A program made the translations under genes and the position numbers. This document shows, in pieces, positions 44,034-52,371 of a DNA stretch of 64,000 bases. The stretch is from JAFCUW01 sp049898325 (lineage in GTDB: Bacteria > Pseudomonadota > Gammaproteobacteria > Burkholderiales > Burkholderiaceae_D): assembly GCF_049898325.1 (NCBI RefSeq), contig NZ_JAFCXL010000001.1, positions 310,001 to 374,000 on the forward strand, read 5' to 3'. Numbering within the stretch: position 1 is the stretch's first letter; each line of letters starts with the position of its first letter. Below the pieces are notes generated by a model that saw only the letters and a program-made list of their open reading frames with translations, was not told the origin of the DNA and made no database searches.

Positions 44034-46390
44034 GTGGGTTCCAGGGTGAATGCAACGAGAATGCGGGTGCCGTCCTTGCCCGATGATGCAATATTGAAGG
44101 TGCCGCCCAGCAGCTCGGCGCGCTCTCGCATGCCCAGTACGCCGCCCCGACTGCCATCGGCGCGGGTGGCGCCCGCCACGGCGCCATCGGCGAAGCCGGT
44201 GCCATTGTCGCGGATGATCAGCTCGAGCTCGCGGCCGGATTCGCCGCCGTTCACTTCCACCACCACGGACGTCGCCGCGGCGTGGCGAACGATGTTGGTG
44301 ATGCTTTCCTGGACGATGCGATAGACGGCGATTTCGATCGGTGGCGCCAGCTTCGCCGGCAGCCCCGCATATTCGAAGATCCAGCGGCAATCGCCGGTGG
44401 CGAACTGGCGCTCCAATAACTGGCGCAGGGCCGATTCGAGACCGAGGTAGTCCAGCGAAGGCGGGCGCAAGGACACTGAAATGACCCGGATCTGCGCGAT
44501 CAGGGTATGCACGGCCTTGTCGATGGCCGTCCATGCCGCGTGGGCGGCCGGTTCTGCCAGGAAGCGCCGCAAATGGTGCAGGTCAATTTTCAGCACTGCC
44601 AGTTGCTGTCCAAGTTCGTCGTGCAACTCACGCGCCAGGCTGATCCGTTCCTGTTCTTGTGCATGCAAAAGCTGGCTAGAAATTTTTTCCAGGTTGGCGT
44701 TGAGTTTGAGAATTTTGATCGCCGATTTTTTTTGCTCGGTGATGTCCTCGCCAATGCTTGCGGTCCCGATGACCTTGCCACTAGGGTCGTGCAAGATCGA
44801 GCTGTTCCAGCAAATCAGGCGCCGCTCGCCATTCGCTTTGACGATTTCATCTTCATAGCGCAGCTGTTGCGGATGATCCGACAGCAGGTCGAGGAAATGC
44901 GCCCTGGCTTCACGACTATCGGCTGCCATGAAGACGCCAAACCAGTCGCCGCCGATGACCGCTTCGCGCCGCAGGCCCGTCAGGCGCAGCAAGGCATCAT
45001 TGCAAAACGTGACATGCCCGTCGAGGTCGAGCATGACCGACAGCAGGCTGGTGTTATTTAGCAGCTCCAGGAAGCGGCGTTCGCTTTCACGCAAATCGCG
45101 CACCGCATTTTTGCTCTCCGTAATGTCCTGGGCGACGCCGGCATAACGCGCCACCGGTCCGTCTGCCCCAGCGATGGCAAATATCTTCATGGAAATCCAC
45201 CGCACTTTTCCATCCGGACGCATGATTTGAAAAACGCAATCGAAGCGCGCGCTCGTGCTCGTGCAATGCCGGGCATAGGCGGCCGAGACACGCTCGCGCT
45301 CGGCGGGCAACATGGCGGCAGTCCAGGCGTCGGGATCGGCGTACAGGCTGGCGCAGCTGCGGCCGATGATCTCTTCGTAGGCGGGGCTGACGTACAACAC
45401 GCGCCAGTCGGCGGCATCGACGAGGAAAAAAATCTCGCGGATGTTGTCGGCCATTTGCCGGAACTGGGCTTCGCTGTCGCGCAACGACTGTTCGGCCATG
45501 TATTTTTGCGTCACCTCGAGGTGCATGACGACGGCGCCGTCGGGGCCGTCGCCAAGGGGCGAGACGGTCATCAAAAACCAGCGCAGCGCAGTATCGGTGT
45601 GGCAGGGATACTCGATGGAAAAATGGCCGGCATGACCCCGCAATACCGCGCGGATGCCAGCGGCCACCGCGCCGCCGTCGCCGTCCGGGTACAGACAGGC
45701 GCGCTCGCATACCGAGAGGTAATTGCTACCGATGCCAAAGTTGTGTGCAAGGTCCAGGCCGTTGAGCGTGGAGAAATTGCGCCATGCCTGATTGACCGCC
45801 ACCACGACGCCGGCGCGATCGAGCAAGGCAATGGTGGCAGGCAGCGCATCGAGGACGGTGAACTGGAGCGCCTGACCGGGATCGATGTGCACCAGCGCCG
45901 GGGCGTGCCCTTCTGCCGCGCCGCTCAAGCGCAACAGATTGCGCACCCGCAGGCGCAATTGCGCCGCGTCGGGCGGCTGCGTCAGCCAGCCGTCGGCGCC
46001 GGCCTCGAGCGACTTCAAACAGGCCGCATCGCGCAGGTCCGCGCTGACGACCAGGACGGGCACGCGCGCCGTTGCCACCGCCGCCTTGAGCGCCCGCATC
46101 CAGGCATCGCCATCGCCGCCCGATGGCGCCAGTGCGAGGACGATCAGGGATGGCATGCGCACGGCGATGGCCGCCGACGCCGCCGCCAGGTCGGCCACGC
46201 CTGTCATCGCGTAGCCATCGGCATGCAAGAGCGCCTGCAGCGGCCGCACTGGCGCGCCGATCAACAATAGATGGGCGCAGGCGCCGCCCAGCGCCGCTAA
46301 CGGCGCCACGCCAGCGGCCAACAGGAGGGGGGAAGATTTCTTAACATGCAAGCATTGTGCATCATTTTTGCGGGCGTACCGGCACGCCAT
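44030..46390 (-). CDS. Multi-PAS histidine kinase with degenerate receiver
   Basis: The protein has about 786 residues if started at 46390; the true start is uncertain because no clear ribosome site is seen. The N-terminal region (about 30-150) is receiver-like (HLLLIGAPVRPLQALLHADGY, GADGWLTQPPD) but has no phosphorylatable Asp where LIVLALAPSG stands. Three PAS domains with PAC-like ends (AGVAQDITESK, ASIGEDITEQK) follow. The HisKA_3 box is SLARELHDELGQQLAVLKID and the ATPase domain has IRDNGTGFADG and GVLGMRERAELLGG. It has no membrane helix, so sensing is likely cytoplasmic. It is coupled to the LuxR-type regulator. Confidence 0.88.
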   Translation of the reverse strand: MACRYARKNDAQCLHVKKSSPLLLAAGVAPLAALGGACAHLLLIGAPVRPLQALLHADGYAMTGVADLAAASAAIAVRMPSLIVLALAPSGGDGDAWMRALKAAVATARVPVLVVSADLRDAACLKSLEAGADGWLTQPPDAAQLRLRVRNLLRLSGAAEGHAPALVHIDPGQALQFTVLDALPATIALLDRAGVVVAVNQAWRNFSTLNGLDLAHNFGIGSNYLSVCERACLYPDGDGGAVAAGIRAVLRGHAGHFSIEYPCHTDTALRWFLMTVSPLGDGPDGAVVMHLEVTQKYMAEQSLRDSEAQFRQMADNIREIFFLVDAADWRVLYVSPAYEEIIGRSCASLYADPDAWTAAMLPAERERVSAAYARHCTSTSARFDCVFQIMRPDGKVRWISMKIFAIAGADGPVARYAGVAQDITESKNAVRDLRESERRFLELLNNTSLLSVMLDLDGHVTFCNDALLRLTGLRREAVIGGDWFGVFMAADSREARAHFLDLLSDHPQQLRYEDEIVKANGERRLICWNSSILHDPSGKVIGTASIGEDITEQKKSAIKILKLNANLEKISSQLLHAQEQERISLARELHDELGQQLAVLKIDLHHLRRFLAEPAAHAAWTAIDKAVHTLIAQIRVISVSLRPPSLDYLGLESALRQLLERQFATGDCRWIFEYAGLPAKLAPPIEIAVYRIVQESITNIVRHAAATSVVVEVNGGESGRELELIIRDNGTGFADGAVAGATRADGSRGGVLGMRERAELLGGTFNIASSGKDGTRILVAFTLEPT

Positions 46391-46414
46391 CGCGGGCGAT
46401 TTGTCACGGCACCA

Positions 46415-46460
46415 GGGAAATTGCCCAGGCGGGGAAATTCCTTGTTTCCAATGGGAAATT
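46415..46460. repeat. Three direct GGGAAATT repeats between kinase and chemoreceptor genes
   Basis: GGGAAATT occurs at 46415-46422, 46432-46439 and 46453-46460, spaced 17 and 21 bases apart, in the divergent intergenic region. An inverted TTTCC lies between the last two. This may be a regulator-binding array; no promoter was confirmed. Confidence 0.6.
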
Positions 46461-46596
46461 CGCTTGCCCGAAGACCGCCAGCTGTCCCTTATCCTTGCCG
46501 GTTGACGACGACGTCCCGTCCAACGCCGCATCGGCGGCTGCGCGCAGCCGCTTCCGGCCCCCTGCCACTGCCACTGCCACCGCAATCGCCCACACC

Positions 46597-48171
46597 ATGA
46601 AAATCTCCAAGCTGAACGTTAGCGTACGCCTCGCCATGGGCTTCGCCGCCCTTCTCGCCTTGCTCCTTGGCGTCGCCCTGTTCAGCCTGGGCCGTTTGCA
46701 CATGATGCACACGGAAAGCGCGTTGACGCTGGACGACCGATACCCGAAAATCGTCGCCATCACCGACATCAAGAACAACCTCAATCAAATTGCCCGTTCC
46801 ATGCGCAACACGCTGCTGATGAGCGAGGCACGGCACATTGCAGCGGAGTTGAACCAGATCGATGCGGATAATCGCAACATCGACCGCCAGCTCGATTACC
46901 TGGATCAACACATCCACAATGCCGACGGGCGCGTGCTATTGAGCGCGGTCATGCGAGAACGCAAGCTCTATTTTCCTGCTCAGGAACTATTTATGCGCGC
47001 AATCAGGGACGAACAATTCGAGGTGGCGAAGGAGTTGCTCATGACGACGCTACGCCCTCAGCAACTACGCTATTTCGCTGCCCTGGACCAATCGGCGACG
47101 TTTCAAGCGACGCTCATGAAGCAGGCGGGCGCGCAGGTCGCCACGGCCTATGCGGACAGCGTTACCATGGTCAGCACGCTGAGCGCCTTGAGCATGGTGG
47201 TGGGGGCACTGGTGGCGTGGCGCATCGGGCGCTCGATCACTGAGCCCTTGCGCCGCGCAATACATATCGCGCAAACCGTGGCGGCCGGTGATTTGACGAG
47301 GTCGCTGGTGGTGACTGGCACGGACGAGACGGCCCGCTTGCTGCAGGCCTTGATGGCCATGCGCGGCAGTTTGCATACCATCGTCGGCGAGGTGCGCAAG
47401 GGCACCGATACCATCGCGACGGCATCGAGCCAGATCGCCATCGGCAACCTGGACCTGTCGGCGCGCACGGAACAGCAAGCCAGTTCGCTCGAACAAACGG
47501 CCGCGGCGATGGAAGAACTGACGGGGACCGTCAGGCAAAGTGCCGACAGCGCGCGCCAGGCCAATCAACTGGCCGTCAGGGCCCGCGACATCGCCGTCAA
47601 TGGTGGCGTAGTGGTGGGGCAGGTGGTCGACACCATGGTCGCCATTGGCGCTTCCGGCAAGAAGATGGGGGAAATTATCGGCGTCATCGATAGCATTGCT
47701 TTCCAGACCAACATCCTGGCCCTCAACGCGGCGGTCGAGGCGGCGCGCGCCGGCGAGCAGGGGCGCGGCTTTGCCGTTGTCGCAGCCGAGGTACGCAACC
47801 TCGCGCATCGCTCGGCGAGCGCGGCGAAGGACATCAAACACCTGATCGGCGAGTCGGTCGGCGCGGTTCAGGCGGGCACCGAGTTGGTCGACAGCGCCGG
47901 CGCAGCCATGCGCGAGATCGTCGACAGCGTCAATCGGGTGACCGAGGTGATGGGGCATATCACGGCGGCCAGCCAGGAACAGAGCGTGGGGATTGACCAG
48001 ATCAACCAGGCGATCATGCAAATGGACGCCGTTACCCAGCAAAATGCGGCCCTGGTCGAACAGGCCGCCGCCGCCGCCGCTTCGCTGCAGGCGCAGGCGA
48101 GCACGCTGACGCAGGTGGTGAGCGTGTTCAAGGTGGGCACGGCAGATACGGCCATCGTGGTCGGTCGGTAG
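46597..48171 (+). CDS. Methyl-accepting chemotaxis protein
   Basis: The protein has 524 residues. TM1 (about 11-31), a four-helix-bundle periplasmic sensor (about 35-190), TM2 (about 190-212), HAMP and the signalling domain are in order. The hairpin-tip signature is IDSIAFQTNILALNAAVEAARAGEQGRGFAVVAAEV in outline. It ends without a CheR-docking pentapeptide. The ligand is unknown. No ribosome site is visible ahead of the ATG at 46597. It is divergent from the multi-PAS kinase. Core chemotaxis genes are not in the window. Confidence 0.92.
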   Translation: MKISKLNVSVRLAMGFAALLALLLGVALFSLGRLHMMHTESALTLDDRYPKIVAITDIKNNLNQIARSMRNTLLMSEARHIAAELNQIDADNRNIDRQLDYLDQHIHNADGRVLLSAVMRERKLYFPAQELFMRAIRDEQFEVAKELLMTTLRPQQLRYFAALDQSATFQATLMKQAGAQVATAYADSVTMVSTLSALSMVVGALVAWRIGRSITEPLRRAIHIAQTVAAGDLTRSLVVTGTDETARLLQALMAMRGSLHTIVGEVRKGTDTIATASSQIAIGNLDLSARTEQQASSLEQTAAAMEELTGTVRQSADSARQANQLAVRARDIAVNGGVVVGQVVDTMVAIGASGKKMGEIIGVIDSIAFQTNILALNAAVEAARAGEQGRGFAVVAAEVRNLAHRSASAAKDIKHLIGESVGAVQAGTELVDSAGAAMREIVDSVNRVTEVMGHITAASQEQSVGIDQINQAIMQMDAVTQQNAALVEQAAAAAASLQAQASTLTQVVSVFKVGTADTAIVVGR

Positions 48172-48367
48172 CGGCGGCAATACCAGGTAAGCCGCTCCGG
48201 GGCATCGTTACAGAAAACGGAAACGGCCCCGGCGCCGATAGCATTTCCAATCGCAGCGATTGAAACTACCAATCAGGCGCGCCGCGAATCTGATGTATCA
48301 TGTTTTCAATGAGTTCTTCTCATTCGATAGTTTTTATCAACCGACCCACTGCACACGAGGATTTCAC

Positions 48368-48931
48368 ATGTCTCTGATCAATACCCAAGTACCCGCCTTC
48401 AAAGCCCAAGCTTTCCACAACGGCAAATTCATCGAAGTCACCAACGAAAGCCTCAAGGGCAAGTGGTCGGTCATCATTTTCATGCCTGCCGCGTTCACCT
48501 TCAACTGCCCAACCGAAGTGGAAGATGCGGCTGACAACTACGCCGAATTCCAGAAGGTGGGCGCCGAGGTGTACATCGTCACCACCGACACCCATTTCTC
48601 GCACAAAGTCTGGCACGAGACCTCGCCAGCGGTCGGCAAGGCCCAGTTCCCACTGGTGGGCGATCCAACCCACACCTTGACGCGTGGCTTTGGCGTGCAC
48701 ATCGAAGAAGAAGGCCTGGCACTGCGCGGCACCTTCGTCGTCAATCCGGATGGCGTCATCAAGACCCTGGAAATCCATGACAACGCCATCGCCCGCGACG
48801 TCAAGGAAACCCTGCGCAAGCTCAAGGCTGCCCAGTTCGTCGCCGCTCACCCAGGCGAAGTGTGCCCTGCCAAGTGGAATGAAGGCGCTGCTACCCTGAC
48901 CCCATCGCTGGACCTGGTCGGCAAGATTTAA
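48368..48931 (+). CDS. ahpC: Alkyl hydroperoxide reductase subunit C (peroxiredoxin)
   Basis: The protein has 187 residues and is a typical 2-Cys peroxiredoxin. The peroxidatic cysteine is in PAAFTFNCPTEVED and the resolving cysteine in GEVCPAKW. GAGGA precedes the ATG. It reduces H2O2 and alkyl peroxides and is recycled by AhpF, encoded 116 bases downstream. The 196-base region upstream contains GATA-N5-TATC-like symmetry that is too weak to call OxyR control. Confidence 0.96.
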   Translation: MSLINTQVPAFKAQAFHNGKFIEVTNESLKGKWSVIIFMPAAFTFNCPTEVEDAADNYAEFQKVGAEVYIVTTDTHFSHKVWHETSPAVGKAQFPLVGDPTHTLTRGFGVHIEEEGLALRGTFVVNPDGVIKTLEIHDNAIARDVKETLRKLKAAQFVAAHPGEVCPAKWNEGAATLTPSLDLVGKI

Positions 48932-48940
48932 TGCAGTTTG

Positions 48941-48973
48941 ACGGGAGGGTGCGCTGCCTTGCCACCCTCCCGT
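48941..48973 (+). terminator. Hairpin between ahpC and ahpF
   Basis: An 11-bp perfect stem (ACGGGAGGGTG/CACCCTCCCGT) with an 11-base loop lies 9 bases past the ahpC stop. There is no T tract. It may stabilise the abundant ahpC mRNA or partly attenuate ahpF. Confidence 0.6.
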
Positions 48974-49047
48974 GTCACAACATCGTAGTAGAGACGCGCG
49001 CGGTTGAACTGCAAGGCTGACTTCAAAACAACTTTACGGATATCGAC

Positions 49048-50646
49048 ATGCTTGACGCTACGCTCAAAACCCAATTGCAGGCTTATTTACAGAACCTGCG
49101 TACCCCGATTACCCTCATTGCCACGCTCGATGACAGCGCCAAGAGCGCCGAATTGCGCGCGCTGCTGCTCGACATCGCCAGCCTGTCCGACAAGGTGACG
49201 GTCGACGAATCGGGCAGCGATGCCCGCTCGCCCTCATTCCTGATCGCCAGGCAAGGCGAAAGCCGTGGCGTGCGCTTTGCCGCCATTCCCCTGGGCCATG
49301 AATTCACCTCGCTGGTGCTGGCCCTGCTGTGGACGGGCGGCCACCCGCCCAAGGTGGCCCCTGAAGTCATCGAACAAATCAAGACGCTCGCCGGCGGCAA
49401 CTTCGAGGTGTACATGTCCCTCTCCTGCCATAACTGCCCGGACGTGGTGCAGGCCGCCGCCCTGATGGCGATTTATAACCCGCAGATCAATACCGTCGTG
49501 ATCGATGGTGGCATGTACCAGGCCGAAGTCGAAGCACGCCAGGTGATGGCGGTGCCGATGGTGTTCAAGGATGACGCCCTGTTCGGTTCGGGCCGCATGA
49601 CGCTGGAAGAAATCGTCGGCAAGCTCGACGTCCATTCGGCCGACCGCGAAGCGACGAAGCTGAACGAAAAAACCCCGTTCGACGTCCTGATCGTGGGCGG
49701 CGGCCCGGCCGGCGCGGCAGCGGCCGTGTATGCCGCCCGCAAAGGCATCCGGGTCGGCGTCGCCGCCGAGCGTTTCGGCGGCCAGACCAACGACACCATG
49801 GCGATCGAAAATTACATTTCGGTGCTCGAGACGGACGGCCCGAAATTCGCCCTGGCGCTGGAAGCGCAAGTGCGCCACTACGATGTCGACATCATGAACC
49901 TGCAGCGGGCCGACAAGATCGTGCCGGCGACCAAGCCGGGCGGCCTGGTGTCCGTGCACATGGCCAACGGTGGCGTGCTCCATGCGCGCAGCGTGATCGT
50001 CTCGACGGGCGCGCGCTGGAGAAACGTCAACGTGCCCGGCGAAGCCGAGTACAAGAACAAGGGCGTGGCGTATTGCCCCCACTGCGACGGCCCCCTGTTC
50101 AAGGGGAAAAAAGTGGCGGTCATCGGTGGCGGCAACTCCGGCATCGAAGCGGCCATCGACCTGGCCGGCCTGGTGCAGCACGTGACCGTGATCGAATTTG
50201 CCGACGCCCTCAAGGCCGACGCCGTGCTGGTCAACAAGCTGCGCAGCCTGCACAACGTGACCATCCACGTCAACGCCCAGACCACCGAGATCACGGGCGA
50301 CGGCAGCAAGGTCAACGGCATCAGCTACAAGGACCGGGTCAGCAACGAGATCCACCACGTGGCGCTCGAAGGCGTGTTCGTGCAGATCGGCCTGGTGCCC
50401 AACACGGAGTTCCTCAAGGGGACGCTGGAATTGAGCAAGTTCGGCGAGATCGTCATCGATGCCAAGTGCCACACCAGCCTGCCCGGCGTGTTTGCCGCGG
50501 GCGATGTGACGACGGTGCCATATAAACAGATCGTCATTGCCGCCGGTGAAGGTTCGAAGGCGGCCCTGAGCGCCTTCGATTACCTGATCCGCCAGCCCGT
50601 CGATGTGCCTGCCGAAGTGGCCGAAGAGGTGCTTGCCGCCGCCTGA
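49048..50646 (+). CDS. ahpF: Alkyl hydroperoxide reductase subunit F
   Basis: The protein has 532 residues and is an NADH-dependent flavoprotein that reduces AhpC. The N-terminal thioredoxin-like domains carry the CxxC in SLSCHNCPDVVQA (about 128-132). The FAD domain starts VLIVGGGPAGAAAAVYAARKG, the NAD domain has VAVIGGGNSGIEAAIDL, the second CxxC is CPHCDGPLFKGK, and the C-terminus has GVFAAGDVTTVPYKQI. All redox cysteines are intact. It ends at a strong terminator. Confidence 0.96.
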   Translation: MLDATLKTQLQAYLQNLRTPITLIATLDDSAKSAELRALLLDIASLSDKVTVDESGSDARSPSFLIARQGESRGVRFAAIPLGHEFTSLVLALLWTGGHPPKVAPEVIEQIKTLAGGNFEVYMSLSCHNCPDVVQAAALMAIYNPQINTVVIDGGMYQAEVEARQVMAVPMVFKDDALFGSGRMTLEEIVGKLDVHSADREATKLNEKTPFDVLIVGGGPAGAAAAVYAARKGIRVGVAAERFGGQTNDTMAIENYISVLETDGPKFALALEAQVRHYDVDIMNLQRADKIVPATKPGGLVSVHMANGGVLHARSVIVSTGARWRNVNVPGEAEYKNKGVAYCPHCDGPLFKGKKVAVIGGGNSGIEAAIDLAGLVQHVTVIEFADALKADAVLVNKLRSLHNVTIHVNAQTTEITGDGSKVNGISYKDRVSNEIHHVALEGVFVQIGLVPNTEFLKGTLELSKFGEIVIDAKCHTSLPGVFAAGDVTTVPYKQIVIAAGEGSKAALSAFDYLIRQPVDVPAEVAEEVLAAA

Positions 50647-50676
50647 TCGATCGTCGGTCGCGCACCATGTTCGTCT

Positions 50677-50708
50677 AAAGCCGCCCCGGCCCGCCGGGGC
50701 GGCTTTTT
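50677..50708 (+). terminator. Rho-independent terminator after ahpF
   Basis: A 14-bp stem (AAAGCCGCCCCGGC/GCCGGGGCGGCTTT) with a two-base loop continues into a run of T residues on the plus strand. It separates ahpF from the converging uracil-DNA-binding gene. Confidence 0.92.
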
Positions 50709-50730
50709 TTTGCCTGCGCCTGCGTCTTTC

Positions 50731-52371
50731 CTATGGGGGCGCGGCGCCGTCGTCCACCAGCCGCTGCGCCAGCCGCAAGCCCGCGATCATCAGTTGCGTC
50801 GCCTCGCGCTTGCTGGCCTCGTCTGGCACGCGCAGCACGTAGGACGGGTGATACACCGGCACCACCCAGCGGCCCTGGTGCGCAATGGCTTGCCCGAGGC
50901 TGTCCTTGAGGGTGGCGTGGCTGTTGCCCAGCACGGCTTTCAAGGCCGTGCTGCCCAGCGCGACGACGACGACGGGCCGGACCTGGGCCAGCTCCCGCTC
51001 GAGCCAGACGCCGCAGGCATCGATTTCGCGCTGCGCGGGGGTCTTGTGCAGGCGCCGCTTGCCGCGGGGCATCCATTTAAAATGTTTGACGGCGTTGGTC
51101 AGATAAACGGCGCGCCGCTCCACGCCCGCCTCGTCCATGACGCGATCGAGCAGCTGCCCGGCCGGCCCCACAAAGGGGGTGCCGGCCAGGTCTTCCTGGT
51201 CGCCCGGCTGCTCGCCCACCAGCATGATGCGCGCGTGGCCGGGGCCGACGCCGCCCACCGCCTGGGTGGCATGCTGCCACAGTTCGCAGCGGCGGCACTG
51301 GTCGAGCGAGGTGGGGACATCACGCTGCGGCTGCGCCTGCTCCGGTGCGATGGCAATGGTGGTGCCGTGGCGCTGGCCCACCGACGCCGTCTGCCCCGTG
51401 CGGCGCATCCCGGTCGCCGCCTGCGTCACCATGTCCGGCACCACCTGGCCTTCCGGCAGGTTTTTCCAGAAGCGGGACGGGATATGGCTTTTCAGGAGTT
51501 TCTCGTTCAGGCGCGCCGGATTGAAAATACTGCGGTAATAGGTCAGCCACAGCGCTTCGCCCGCATCGTCGAAGGCGGCCTGGCTGCGCAGCACGGGCCC
51601 GGCAAAGTGGAGCGCGACGCCGTCCCACATGACGCTCGCCTCGGGCGTGGCGATCAGCCAGCTGACCTTGCCCATGCGACCGGCGAAGTGCTGGGCCACC
51701 TGGGGCAGCACGTCGTGCGCGGGCTCGAACCAGGCGACGAAACGGGGCGGCCCGGCGCCCTCGCCCCGCTCGCGGAAGCGGATGTAGGCGTGCATGTCGT
51801 GCTGTTCGCGCTTGACCGCCTTGACCATGCCGTGCAGGCGGCTGCCGTCCTCGTCGGCGGCCGACAGCACCACCGCCTCGCCATGCTGCCAGCGCCAGAG
51901 CACGCGGTACAGGAAGGCCCAGCGGTCGGGCACGCGGCAGCAGGCGGCTTGCTGCAGCATGTCCATCAGCTGGCGCGGGATGCGCACGGGCGCGCCCGCC
52001 GCGGGCGGCTTCGGGGCGGGCGGCGCGGGCGGAGTCGGTGGCGTGGCCGGTGTGGGCGGAGTCGGTGGCGTGGCCGCTGTGGCCGGAGTCGGTGGCGTGG
52101 CCGGTGTGGGCGGCGTGAGCACGGGTTGGGCAAACAAATCGGCGGTGGCGGCGCCGGCATCAGCGCCGCCGCCCGCCCCCGTCAACAGGTCGCCCGCCTG
52201 ACCGGCGGTGCGCCAGTCAATGGCATGCGGCGGCACCGCGGCGGCCAGCAAAGCGCGGGCCGCCTCGCGCCAGCTGGCGAAGTCGTGCACGGGCACGGGC
52301 ACGGCTTCGCCGGCGGCAACCCTGCCGGCGAGCTCGTCCAGGGCCCTCAGGCCGCTTGCAATTGCGTCCAT
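50731..52371 (-). CDS. DUF4130 - UdgX-family uracil-DNA-binding fusion protein
   Basis: The protein has 546 residues. The N-terminal part (about 1-310) matches the DUF4130 'probable DNA metabolism protein' type (GMVKAVKREQHDMHAYIRFRE, WLTYYRSIFNPARLNEKLL), interrupted by a Pro/Thr-rich linker. The C-terminal part is a family 4-like Fe-S uracil-DNA glycosylase of the UdgX group: CRRC, motif GEQPGDQED and TPFVGPAG, and the UdgX loop KRRLH with H442, the residue that in Mycobacterium UdgX forms a covalent adduct with uracil-DNA. The C-terminal motif is VYHPSYVLR. It overlaps the radical SAM stop by 25 bases. Start at 52371. Confidence 0.88.
   Translation of the reverse strand: MDAIASGLRALDELAGRVAAGEAVPVPVHDFASWREAARALLAAAVPPHAIDWRTAGQAGDLLTGAGGGADAGAATADLFAQPVLTPPTPATPPTPATAATPPTPPTPATPPTPPAPPAPKPPAAGAPVRIPRQLMDMLQQAACCRVPDRWAFLYRVLWRWQHGEAVVLSAADEDGSRLHGMVKAVKREQHDMHAYIRFRERGEGAGPPRFVAWFEPAHDVLPQVAQHFAGRMGKVSWLIATPEASVMWDGVALHFAGPVLRSQAAFDDAGEALWLTYYRSIFNPARLNEKLLKSHIPSRFWKNLPEGQVVPDMVTQAATGMRRTGQTASVGQRHGTTIAIAPEQAQPQRDVPTSLDQCRRCELWQHATQAVGGVGPGHARIMLVGEQPGDQEDLAGTPFVGPAGQLLDRVMDEAGVERRAVYLTNAVKHFKWMPRGKRRLHKTPAQREIDACGVWLERELAQVRPVVVVALGSTALKAVLGNSHATLKDSLGQAIAHQGRWVVPVYHPSYVLRVPDEASKREATQLMIAGLRLAQRLVDDGAAPP
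52031..52111. repeat. Three tandem 27-bp repeats encoding a Pro/Thr linker
   Basis: Copies at 52031-52057, 52058-52084 and 52085-52111 begin GGAGTCGGTGGCGTGGCCG; the middle copy differs from the other two at two positions. On the minus strand they encode a nine-residue Pro/Thr/Ala unit in the linker of the UdgX fusion. Copy number changes would keep the frame. Confidence 0.9.

Noticed and set aside
48270..48367. Possible OxyR site upstream of ahpC (ATAG and TATC elements)
   Set aside because: Only partial symmetry (GATA-N5-TATC) and not the four-part ATAG-N7-CTAT pattern.
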